Assembly: GCA_003339415.1 (NCBI GenBank)
Contig: PDHQ01000697.1
Span: forward strand, 1 to 10,975
Length of the DNA: 10,975 nucleotides
From: Ophiocordyceps camponoti-saundersi (nom. inval.)
Taxonomy: Eukaryota > Ascomycota > Sordariomycetes > Hypocreales > Ophiocordycipitaceae
Direction: 5' to 3'
The number at the start of each line of letters is the position of its first letter. Within the stretch, counting starts at the first letter, position 1. The position numbers and the translations under genes were made by a program. A model generated the notes under the pieces. It saw nothing but the letters and a program-made list of their open reading frames with translations, had not been told where the DNA came from and did no database searches. Below are positions 1 through 8,130 of this stretch, piece by piece.

Positions 1-2275
1 AGCTAAAAATTCTTTATCGTAGATAGGATAGTTAATTTCCGAATCTACTAGCTTTTTAGAATAGAAAGCTATAAGGTATAATATAGTATTATTTTCCTAG
101 CTTAATTAGGCTCCTATAGCGTAATTAGAAGCGTCGGTTTCTAAAATTAAAGGCTATTTCGAATTATAGGCTATTAATATAGGTGCTAAGATTAGCTTTT
201 CTTTAAGGGAATTAAAAGCTATATTAGCTTCTTTAGTCTATTTAAAAGGTTCTTTTTTAGCTAATTTTATTATTATTAATATAAGAATAATTATATTAGA
301 AAAGTCTTTAATAAACCTTCTATAATAATTATAGTATCCTATAAATTGCTATATATTTTTAATCGATTTAGGTATAGGCTAGTCTTTTAAAGGTTCTAAT
401 TTGCTAAGGTTTATTTTAATATTATAAGGGGTTATAATAGTGCCTAGAAATTTAACTTCTTTAGAAAAGAATTCGCATTTATTAGGATTAATATATAATT
501 TAGCTTTCCGTAAGGCTTCTAATACCTTTTTTAAATAAATTTTATATTCTTCTAAGGTATCTGAAAATATAATAATATCGTCTAAATAAGCTATAGTAAA
601 TATATCTAAATAATCTCTTAGAATATAATTTATATATTTTTAAAAGGTAGCGGGGCTATTATATAGTCCTAAGGGTAATACTAAATATTCGTAGCTTCCG
701 TATCTAGTTCCGAAGGCTATTTTATATTCGTCTCCTTCCGCTATTCGTATTTAGTGATAAGCTAGTTTTAAATCTAACTTAGTAAAATACTATTTCTAGC
801 TTAATTTATCTTTTAGTTCTATAATTAAAGGTATCGGCGTTCTATCTTTAATAGTATCGTTATTTAATTTTCGATAGTTAATTACGGGTCTTAATTTATC
901 TTTTTCTTTACCCGATTTATTAGCAAAGGTAATAGGAGCTCTATAAGGACTTTTAGAAGGTCTTATATATCCCTTTTTAATTTATTCTTCTAGATATTCT
1001 TTTAATACTTATAGTTATTTTTCGTTACTATTATAAATTCGTATAAATCGAGGTTCCGAATTAGGCTTTAATTTAATTTTGTAATCTTATAGGCTTTTTT
1101 TAGGTAGAGTATTATCCGGGGGTTTTTTAAATATATCTAAGAATTCTTCTAGAATTTCTTTAGGTATTAATTTATAGCGTTCTAACTTTTCTTTAGAATA
1201 AGAAGCTATTTCCTCCTTATAATCTACGCTAGAAATAGCAGCTAACGTAGTAATAGTATAAGGTATTTTATTATAGATTTTATTACTTTTAGCTTTATTA
1301 TAAGGTTTTTACTTATAATAATTATATTTATTTCTTATAGTAAATTTCTAACTATTATTAAAGAAGTTTTTCCTTTCTTTTATTTCTTTAATCGAACTAT
1401 TCTCGTTATTCGGGCTTCTCGCCTTTTTAAAATTTCTCGAGCTAAATCCTTTATAAAGATTTCCTAGAGCGTTATTAAACCTAGTATTTTCTTTTCTATT
1501 TATATAATTATAATAAGGTCGACTTTTATTATAATTATTTATATTCGATCGTCTATTCTTATAATAATCGTTTTTTGCAGATCTAGATTACTTATTTTTT
1601 ACGCTTAACTTACTTCTATTAGTATTTCTAGAAATCTTATAATAAGGCTTCTTACCGTTATTATAATTATACCTTCTCGGTTTATTTTTCCTTCTAGAAT
1701 CCGTTCGATTATTTTTACTAGTATTACTATTAGAAGCACTAGATATTAAATAATCGTCTATAAATTTAACTTAGCCGGTTTTCTAGTTAATTTGCAGATT
1801 ATATTTATAAAGAAAAGGATAACCTAATATTATATCGTATTCTGCTATTTTAAAAATATCGAAGGTATCGGTAAAGGTATAAGGTCCTATTTTAAACTCG
1901 AAGTAATTAGTTTCGTATAAAATTATTCCCTTATTAAACTAAAAATTAAATCCTTCGGCGTTTTTTACTATACTAGGCGTTTTCTTTTTTATATAGCTTA
2001 AATTTAGACGTTTTATAGCTATAGGTGAAATATAATTACTAGCGGCTCCGCTATCTATAAAGGTAATTACTTCTTTTCTTTTATATCTTAAAGTAAAGGT
2101 TAGTTTAGAAATAGGGATTTTAGTATTATTAGTAATAGTAATAATATTAATACTTTATAATTTAGGATAGTTAAGATAATAATAATACCTTTCCGTTCCT
2201 AAATCCTTACTAAAATCCTTATTCTTATTAGTTATACCTCTATTTACCTTTCTTAAATAGAGGCTTTCCCTTTTC
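1..2275 (-). pseudogene. pol: pol of Gypsy element 1: protease, reverse transcriptase, RNase H start (broken, partial)
   Basis: This was the polyprotein that matured itself and copied the element's RNA into DNA. In one minus-strand frame (lowest codon base 1 modulo 3) a retropepsin DSGA motif lies at 2055-2044, followed by SNYIS, and ILG at 1830-1822. A basic Asn/Arg/Lys-rich linker covers about 1740-1320. A pre-RT segment follows (DNTLPKKSL, then a stop where Trp is usual, then DYKI where DHxI is usual). The RT has KLDLKLAYH with catalytic Asp at 774-772 and YLDD at 588-577. The RRFIKDFS segment follows, then RNase H with LETDAS (Asp 135-133) and YDKEFLA (Glu 12-10). About 14 in-frame stops occur between 1130 and 1, all TAA or TAG, at places where Gln or Trp is expected. 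The RT and protease catalytic Asp residues survive. Frame is -1 relative to gag. The 3' part is cut by the window edge. Confidence 0.9.
1750..2115 (-). other. Retropepsin-like aspartic protease domain of element 1 pol
   Basis: The domain starts around a KIPISKLTF-like strand and reads VITFIDSGAASNYIS, the active-site strand of retroviral-type proteases, with DSGA at 2055-2044. About 70 codons later EYDIILGYPFLYKYN holds the second conserved hydrophobic-hydrophobic-Gly motif (1830-1822). It closes with NLQIN, stop, KTG, stop, VKF, where family members usually have Trp and Gln at the stops. As a homodimer it would have cut Gag and Gag-Pol. The catalytic Asp is intact, but stops on both sides prevent expression. 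Tyr in GYPFLYKYN may be a RIP change from His or Cys. Confidence 0.85.
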
Positions 2276-2277
2276 CC
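2271..2277 (-). promoter_or_regulatory. Candidate -1 ribosomal frameshift heptamer between gag and pol
   Basis: On the minus strand the bases are GGGAAAA, in phase with gag as G GGA AAA, which is the X XXY YYZ form of a -1 slippery site. Slippage would continue as AAA AGG GAA AGC, exactly the pol frame that leads to the protease. The pol frame has a TAA just upstream (CCT TAA GGG), and the gag frame has its first downstream TAA at 2255-2253. Both are consistent with a changeover here, although either TAA may be a RIP product. The heptamer contains no CpA or TpG and so could survive RIP unchanged. I did not find a clear downstream pseudoknot by eye. An old 1-nt indel is the alternative. Confidence 0.4.
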
Positions 2278-3488
2278 TTAAGGTTTTCTTTAAATTCCTT
2301 AGGTTCCGTTAGGAAATCCTACCTTCTAGGACTATTTTCCTCGGTAGGGGATTCGCTTCCTATAGGCCCTTTCGTTAATAATTCTTTTATAGAGGTAAGT
2401 ATAGCCTAAATCGTATCTAATTCGATATTAAGAATTCGGGGTCGAAAATTATAGTTATTTCCCTTATTTTCCTTAAGAATCTTATAATTAGTTTCCCTAT
2501 CGAGAAGGAATTCTATTTCTTTAATAAAGAATCTTTCGTCGATAAAGCTAGCTTCCTTATAAAAGGTTAGTAAGGACGGGTAATAATTAACGTTCTATTT
2601 TTCTTATAAGTGAAAATCGCAGTCCTTATCGTAGCAAAATTACTAGCTAAGATTATAATATACTTACTTATATTTATTAAAGAATTCTTCTAGGTACCTT
2701 AAGTGCTAAAATAATTCGTTATAAGGAAAGTAGTTATTATTTTTCTAATCTTCGAATTCTTTTAGAATTAGTTCCTTTATTTTAATAAAATACTATATTT
2801 TTTCGTTTTCTTCTTCACTTTCGCTTTCGATAGTATAAAGATATTCTATCGTAAGAAGGGGTAATTCTTCTTTTTCCTTCTTAATTTTATTTTCCGGAAT
2901 AAGGCTATCCTCTCTTTCTAGGATAGGTTCGTAATCTTCCCTTATTCTGTTAAAGTCGTTAATATAATCGTTAAGACTAAGGGTCGAAATAGAGTTTTCC
3001 GAAAGGCTATACTAGCTAGGTAAGTTAGAATAATAAGGAATTCCTTAAATTCCTTCTTTTCTATCTTTAAACTGTTCTTCCGTAACCTACTTATAAGTTT
3101 TATAAGGGTTATTTTTACCCGGCGGGTAAAACTCTCCTCCGGAATCGAATTCCGTACTAGCTTCTAAAAGGCTTATAAGCTCGAAAAGCTTTTTCGTATT
3201 CCTAACCGTATTCTAGCTATCTAGAAATAGCGTATCGGCTATAAGTTCCGGATTATATTACTATTTAAGTTCTTCTCGGAATTCGTATTCCTCTCGGTTT
3301 AAGTTATCTTTTTTCGTTAGCAGTTTAAATTTCGTGCTACGAATAGCACTCCGTTCCTTCCTATTTAAGCCTAGCGTATTACGATTAGTAGCTAGGTAGG
3401 AAGAAATAACGTTAATTATCTTACTATTCGTAGTAGAGGTTTTTCCTATTCCTTTTCCTTTCCCTTTTCCTATTCCCTATTTTTTAAA

Positions 3489-3530
3489 GTAGTTTTTTGC
3501 AATATAGCCTTTTTTCTTATAAAAGAAGCA
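3489..3530 (-). other. RIP-destroyed CCHC zinc knuckle of gag
   Basis: The minus strand reads C-F-F-Y-K-K-K-G-Y-I-A-K-N-Y, which has the exact spacing C-X2-C-X4-H-X4-C if the three Tyr were once Cys, His and Cys. TGC or TGT to TAC or TAT, and CAC or CAT to TAC or TAT, are the expected products of TpG-to-TpA and CpA-to-TpA mutation. The Gly before the His position is also typical of the knuckle. The first Cys (TGC, 3530-3528) survives in a TpGpC context. In life the knuckle would have bound zinc and packaged the element RNA. Confidence 0.85.
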
Positions 3531-4256
3531 GATAATAGGCTTCGAGGATACTATATCTAGATCTATAGGGTCTCCTCGATTAGCGTAATTTTTCTTATAT
3601 TTTTTATTACCTTTATTAATATAAGAAGAGGTATTTTTACCTCCTTATTTTTATTATTTTCTTTCGAAAAGTCGATCGTCGATTTTAATAGTAGAAGCTA
3701 TATAAGTAGATAATTCTTCGGGCCGGTCTTACTTATATAGTTCGTCTTTTACTTCGTCTTTTAGTCCTTCGTAAAAAATAGCTATAAGGGCTTCGTCTTC
3801 CTAGTCTAACTTACTAGTTATTTATCGGAATTTAGCAGCGTAGCTAGAAGTAGCCCCTTTTTACCGTAAGGTTCGTAATTTATACTTTGCAGTTCTAGCT
3901 TCGTCTTACTAGCTAAAAACTTCCCGTAATTTTTCTTTAAATTAATCGAAACTAGCAAAAATAAGCTCCGTTTCTTCTTCCCTATTATCTATAAGTCCTA
4001 AATATTTCCTTAGTATAGGTTCGAACTAGTCTAAAGCTATACCTTCTAAGTAAGTAGAAGTATAAATTACCTTTATTAGTTCGTTATAAAAGGCGGAAGA
4101 ATAGAGCCTAAAATAAGCTCTAATATTAGTTAAAAACGCTTATAAATCGTTATCTTCCCCACTAAAGTATTTAGGTCTCGGGACCTTACTAATATCTATA
4201 ATAGGTCTAGGATTAGTAGTAGTATAGGGGGGTATAGGGGAGGTTATATTAGATAT

Positions 4257-4482
4257 ATTATATACTACTAGGTAGCGCCGCTTATTTCCTAATTAGGAAA
4301 GAAAAAAGTGGATTTTTACCTTTTATTTCCGTGGAGATATATGCGATTAAAAAAGTACTATTTTTCTATTTTTCTATTTTTCTCTATTTTTTCTCTTTTT
4401 CTAGGAAAGGAATTCTTTAGCATACTCTCTTCTTATTCTTTATACCTATAGGGCAGTTATAGTAGTAAAGAAGCTTTTAACG
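4257..4482 (-). other. Leader between putative LTR and gag of element 1
   Basis: About 225 bases without readable coding sequence. The plus strand at 4358-4402 is a pyrimidine tract built on a repeating CTATTTTT-like unit, so the leader RNA made from the minus strand would be A/G-rich here. A primer-binding site should lie next to the LTR end at 4483. The adjoining minus-strand bases begin CGTTAAAAGC and do not show an obvious TGG-initial tRNA match, so I cannot assign one; RIP may have changed it. Confidence 0.4.
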
Positions 4483-4484
4483 TG

Positions 4485-4503
4485 TTACGGATCGTACCCG
4501 TAA
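4485..4503. repeat. Inverted repeat TTACGG / CCGTAA at the putative LTR end
   Basis: TTACGG at 4485-4490 and CCGTAA at 4498-4503 form a perfect 6-bp inverted repeat around 7 bases. ACCCGTA also recurs at 4495-4501 and 4515-4521. This sits at the proposed LTR terminus and may reflect terminal integrase-recognition sequence or subterminal repeats. Confidence 0.45.
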
Positions 4504-4872
4504 TTACCTAATCTTACCCGTAGCCCTTAATCTAAGCTTCTAAAAATAAAGAGAGATAAGGGGTAATAAGAAGGTAGGGGGCTTTACTTACTTTAACCGG
4601 GCAGTAGGTAGCTAGAATAGGAAATTCACAAAGCATAAATAAGTAAGAACTTCCTAAATAGGAATATCTTATAAGGTAAGGGAAGGTAATAGAGAGTAGG
4701 CTTTTATAGTGCTAATTATTTAGATTAAAAGCTTAGAGAAAAAGGAAAGGAAAGACCCTTCGAGGGAAGGAAGCCTTCCTTTTATAGTTTTCCTTCTTTA
4801 AGAAACTATCTAATTATATAAGCTAGCTAAAAAGCTATAGAATACCGTAGAAGCTTTATATTATAAATATAC

Positions 4873-5016
4873 TAGCGAATAGAATAGCTTTATCTTATTC
4901 TATTTCCTTCTATCGTATTTTTTTGCTTTAAAATTAAATTCCTGCTTTGAAATTAACCCTTGATTTTAAATCTACTATATCCTTTAGCGAATAGAATAGC
5001 TTTGTTCTATTCTATT
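4873..5016. repeat. Pair of hairpin-forming direct repeats in the putative LTR
   Basis: TAGCGAATAGAATAGCTTT occurs exactly at 4873-4891 and 4985-5003, 112 bp apart. Each copy includes a perfect 9-bp inverted repeat with a 9-nt loop: AATAGAATA at 4878-4886 with TATTCTATT at 4896-4904, and AATAGAATA at 4990-4998 with TATTCTATT at 5008-5016. The bases between the copies (about 4920-4980) keep several TpG sites. The pair may be regulatory subrepeats in U3 or a small local duplication. Confidence 0.65.
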
Positions 5017-5171
5017 ATATTCTATTAGCTTCTAGGCTAATAATAAATTATAATAGATAATTCTTTATTTATAATAGCTGATATTTCTTTCCGTTTTTAA
5101 CTATCTCTAACCGTTCTTCTTATACTAGGAATTTTATTCGTTATTCTTATCTTTATTATCTTATCTTATTA

Positions 5172-5201
5172 TCCGAGGTTTAACCTTCCGAGGTTTAGCC
5201 G
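5172..5201. repeat. 15-bp tandem duplication
   Basis: TCCGAGGTTTAACCT at 5172-5186 is followed directly by TCCGAGGTTTAGCCG at 5187-5201. Twelve of 15 positions match, and the first 11 match without a break. It lies close to the proposed outer LTR end. Confidence 0.6.
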
Positions 5202-5258
5202 TAATTTAAATACTAGATACTAGTATTTTTACTTTATTATATAAAATATATTATTAAG

Positions 5259-5294
5259 CTGTTTATATAATAAATACTGCTTATATAATAAGAA
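5259..5294. repeat. 18-bp tandem duplication
   Basis: CTGTTTATATAATAAATA at 5259-5276 is followed by CTGCTTATATAATAAGAA at 5277-5294. Both copies keep a CTG, which is unusual in this TpG-poor DNA; the second is in the TpGpC context that survives elsewhere. No function is evident. Confidence 0.55.
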
Positions 5295-5889
5295 TAGTAC
5301 TTTTAACTAGTATTTATATCCTAGATTATTACATTTCTACTACTTACTAAAGTACGTTCTGCGAAGCTACCGCGTAGTAAAGTACTCTTAAAAGCTTTAG
5401 TAATTTAAAAAAAATATAAGATAAGTATAAAAAATAAAGAAAAATATTTTATTATAATTTAGCTTAAAAGCTTTTATAATAAAATTTTATTTTTATTTAT
5501 TTACTATCGAAAGCGTATTTATAAAATTAAGTTATAATATTAAGTAGTATATATTACTTTATTTTTATTATAAAGTATTTTTTAAATAGTTACCTAAAAG
5601 AATAAAAATTTTATAAAAAATATAAAAAATATATATATAATAATTCATAATATATAAGATTTTTCTCTTTTATATAAAATACTTAATTATAAATAAAATA
5701 CTAATAATTTATAATTTTTTAAATAAAGCTAATAAATAGAAAGTATTTTTAAAACCCCTAATTATTCTAAAAAAATCTATTTAAAAAGCTTATAATATTT
5801 TTATTATTTAGATTATTTTATTAGAATTTTAATAAGAAAGATAAGCTTTTACTATAAATAAACTATAATACTTTACTATAAATATCTTT
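5295..5889. other. AT-rich spacer with nothing recognisable
   Basis: About 600 bases of mostly A and T with runs such as TATATATATAA. Stops crowd every frame and no domain motif could be read. It is probably RIP-decayed repeat sequence between element 1 and the possible DDE transposase remnant. Confidence 0.5.
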
Positions 5890-6480
5890 AATAAACTCTT
5901 CTATATACTATTTCTATACTAGTATTTTATTATCTTTAGGTTCTATATTATAATAAGGTTCTCCTACCTTTTTTGCTAATTTTTTAGCTATTTTATAAGC
6001 TTTTTTCTACGCCTTTATATTTTTTTTTTATTTTTGTTCTTACTTTTTACTTATTTTTCGAGGAAACAGCCTAGATCGCCTAGCGTATTATAACTTAATT
6101 CGCTTAATTCTCTTTTATAAAGTAATAATAGCTAAAAATAATTAGTATTGTTAATTATAAAGCTTTTTTAAAATAGCTTACTTTAATTAATTAAGGGGGG
6201 AGTAGCTACTTAAGCTATTTCGATAGGGCCTAAAGAGGCTATAGTATAAATAGATCACGTTATTTTATTCGTTAGTAAAAAAGCTTCTTTAAGATACTCT
6301 TTTTATTTTTATCGCGTTAAAATTAAAAGTAATAGAGGAATTTAAAGTTAAGGTTATCTTATAGAACTGCTAAGTTATTAAAAAAAAAGGGAAACTTTAA
6401 AAATTTTTCTAAGTATAGGGAAAGTAGGTAAGGGTATTTAGGAATACGCTAGAAAAAGCGCCTTACGCTACGTACTTAGT
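5890..6480 (-). pseudogene. Possible pogo/Fot1-like DDE transposase remnant (C-terminal part)
   Basis: In one minus-strand frame (lowest codon base 1 modulo 3) the reading ends in features that resemble the C-terminal part of pogo/Fot1-type transposases. At about 6430-6395 there is YFPYT, stop, KNF, stop, where the family has a PPH-T-SH-LQPLD-like motif. Then FFTNE, and SLFRPYRNSLSSYSPL at about 6240-6193, where the family has a TGL-PF-P-VLS-L-like segment. Last comes a basic tail with RIKRIKL, ARRS and KKAYKIAKKLAKKVGEP (about 6115-5965). No catalytic DDE Asp could be placed, and stop frequency is no lower than expected by chance in such AT-rich DNA, so the case rests on motif order and spacing read by eye. 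It could instead be an unrelated decayed ORF. Confidence 0.3.
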
Positions 6481-7945
6481 CGTAAACCTACTTTTCCGAA
6501 ATATACCTTCCTTATACTTTTAGAATATTTTTTAGTAGTAAGGTTTAAAAGTCTACTTAAAACCTCGTATTACTTATAAAAAGGGGTAGGTATAAAGAAC
6601 TCTTTTCTATTAACTTAAGAAAAAAACTAAGAAAAAGCGGTAAAAAAAGTAAGGAAAAAAGTATAAGATAAAGAAAAGCTTAAGCTATCTTATATATTTT
6701 TTAAAAAAATTTTAGCTATTTTTTATTTATTTTAAATAAATTCTTAAAAAAAAGAGAAATATATTTTTACTACTTACGAAGTTCTATACCGGTAATTTTA
6801 AAAAAGATATAGGGTACGATAAAATATAATTTAAAAATATAAAAAAATTTACTTTAGCTTTAGAAGCTTACTTATACTTTTTATAAAATATATTTTTAAG
6901 TTAATATAGTATTATATAAATTAAAAGAATAATTATATAAAGTAGGTACTTATTCCCTAAGTTTAATATATTTTATAAAAAAGATATAAAGAGATATAAA
7001 AAAGAAAATAAAGAGGTAAAAAGTTTTCTATTTTTTGAAGCTATAAGCTATATTTTTACTATAATTTTATAGCTACTATTAGCTTTTTTATTAAATCTTT
7101 TATTTAAATAAGAGAAGTCTTTTAAGGTTAATAATATAAATAAAAGTAAATTAATAGTTTTAATTTTAGGTAAAAAATCTTATAAGATATAGTATAAAAT
7201 CTATTACTTAAATAGATTTAATTTATAATTTTAACCTTATTATTAAAAAAGTTATCTTTATTAAAAATAAAAATTTTATCCGTATCTAAGTTTACTATAT
7301 TAAAAAATAACTTAGTAAGGAAAAAAAGGTAAAAAATAGAAAATAATTTATAACTAAGGCTATAGTAAGCTTAATAACTTAAGAAAAAAAATTACGTAAA
7401 GGAGACCTTTTTCTTCTTTACTAAATTTTTATATTATTTATTTCTTTTTAATTAAGCTTTTAAAATAAATATTAGTATTTTTAATACTTAGTATAGGGTA
7501 GTAAGTAAAATATTTATTATCTTTTTTTATAATTTATTTAAAAATAGAAAAAATTTATAGCCTTATAAGATAAAATATTAAAAGTAATATAAGTCTTAAA
7601 AGCTTTTAAAATAATTTTATTTTATACTTATAATAAATTCTTAAAATAACTATATTCTTTCTATTAACATTTTTATAATAATTATAAGAAAATAGATAAA
7701 ATTATAAAAAAGTGGTTTTTAGCTATAATAATACCTATTTATTTTTATAGATTATTACTTACTATTATATAATCTACTAAGGTTTTTTTTTCTAAGTAAT
7801 ATTTTTAAAAAATATTTTTAAAAAAATCTTATCTTTAACCTTTTATTAAAAAATAAGTAAAATAGCTAAAATTATAAAAAAAGTACTATTTAGAAGCGCT
7901 TTTAATAAGGTTTTTTTAAAAATATAAAAATATAAAAAATTAACG
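6481..7945. other. Strongly decayed AT-rich block, no gene recognised
   Basis: About 1.5 kb of mostly A and T with long A or T runs. The N-terminal half of the possible transposase at 5890-6480 should fall here if it is real, but I could not follow it past about 6600. Plus-strand stretches near 6780-7250 give readable words in one frame, but their stop density equals chance expectation. TpG and CpA are nearly absent, so the block shares the RIP history of its surroundings. Confidence 0.5.
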
Positions 7946-7947
7946 CT

Positions 7948-8130
7948 AGTAACTAATTTTTTAGTCTTTAGTTAGTTAGTAACTAACTAAAAACTAAAAG
8001 TAACTAACTAAAATTAGTTACTATAAGGACTTTAGTTAGTTAGTAACTAATTTAGTCCCTAAAAATAAGGACTTTAGTTAGTTAGTTTAGACTAACTAAA
8101 AAAAAACTAAAAAGTTACTAACTAATTTTA
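7948..8130. repeat. Cluster of GTTAGTTA inverted and direct repeats, possibly a MITE-like hairpin
   Basis: The block is built from TTAGTTAG and its complement CTAACTAA. It includes a perfect 11-bp inverted repeat with a 3-nt loop (TTTAGTTAGTT 7967-7977, AACTAACTAAA 7981-7991) and a perfect 12-bp one with a 19-nt loop (AAATTAGTTACT 8011-8022, AGTAACTAATTT 8042-8053). An exact 22-bp direct repeat lies at 8023-8044 and 8065-8086. The outer ends are also loosely inverted (TAGTAAC then a T-run and AGT, from 7948; the complement near 8130), so the whole can fold on itself. No ORF. It may be a small non-autonomous element or a locally expanded repeat. Confidence 0.7.

Larger units (their letters stand above)
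2253..4256 (-). pseudogene. gag: gag of Gypsy element 1 (broken), with capsid, zinc knuckle and long C-terminal extension
   Basis: Gag formed the particle and bound the RNA. In the frame with lowest codon base 0 modulo 3, the start is probably one of two ATA codons (4256-4254 or 4247-4245) that would be ATG before RIP. A Pro/Thr-rich stretch is followed by KVPRPKYFSGEDNDL, NIRAYF, YLEGIALD (stop) FEP, FASFD (stop) FKEKLREVF, YAAKFR (stop) ITSKLD and IFYEGLKDEVKDELY. This is the pattern of retrotransposon gag/capsid domains (Retrotrans_gag type). A mutated CCHC knuckle lies at about codon 243 (3530-3489). A Lys/Gly-rich tract follows, then about 400 further codons rich in Glu, Asp, Asn and Lys before the frameshift site. 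All stops seen are TAA or TAG. The total of about 665 codons is long for a Gypsy Gag, mainly because of the extension. Confidence 0.8.
1..5207 (-). mobile_element. RIP-mutated Ty3/Gypsy LTR retrotransposon, element 1 (partial)
   Basis: Reading the minus strand from about 5207 down gives, in order, a putative LTR, a leader, gag, and a pol ordered protease, reverse transcriptase, RNase H. That order is typical of Ty3/Gypsy. The element runs off the left edge inside RNase H, so the rest of RNase H, any integrase and the 3' LTR lie outside. The frames are remarkably free of indels: pol stays in one frame for over 2 kb and gag in one frame for about 2 kb. Damage is almost entirely base transition, which fits RIP of a full-length copy. 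The outer limit near 5207 is uncertain, because only the gag-proximal LTR end is reasonably convincing. The family assignment is secure from the motifs; the element's name is not known to me. Confidence 0.85.
4483..5207 (-). repeat. Putative 5' LTR of Gypsy element 1
   Basis: The plus strand at 4483 begins TGTTACGG, so the minus strand ends CCGTAACA, a common form of Gypsy LTR terminus. A GCCGTAAT at about 5198-5205 could be the RIP-altered partner end, giving about 725 bp, but it does not end in CA or TA and the limit is a guess. On the minus strand there is a TATA-like TATATAATTAG near 4820 and no coding sequence. It sits directly upstream of the gag leader, which is where the LTR promoter should be. 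The second LTR copy is outside the window, so the ends cannot be confirmed by comparison. Confidence 0.4.

Noticed and set aside
1..4256. Reassigned stop codons (TAA/TAG read as Gln, as in some ciliates) could explain long frames with in-frame stops.
   Set aside because: Stops also replace Trp, ATG is ATA, and Cys and His are Tyr. CpA/TpG are depleted in non-coding parts too. RIP explains all of these together; a variant code does not.
1..4256. A domesticated gag or pol gene.
   Set aside because: Many in-frame stops in every domain and a lost start codon rule out a functional host gene here.
6780..7330. Plus-strand readable text that might be a Copia-type integrase or Gag remnant.
   Set aside because: Stop density equals random AT-rich sequence and no ordered motif set could be aligned.
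7948..8130. Telomere-like or CRISPR-like array.
   Set aside because: The unit GTTAGTTA does not match TTAGGG-type repeats, and there are no regular spacers of constant length.
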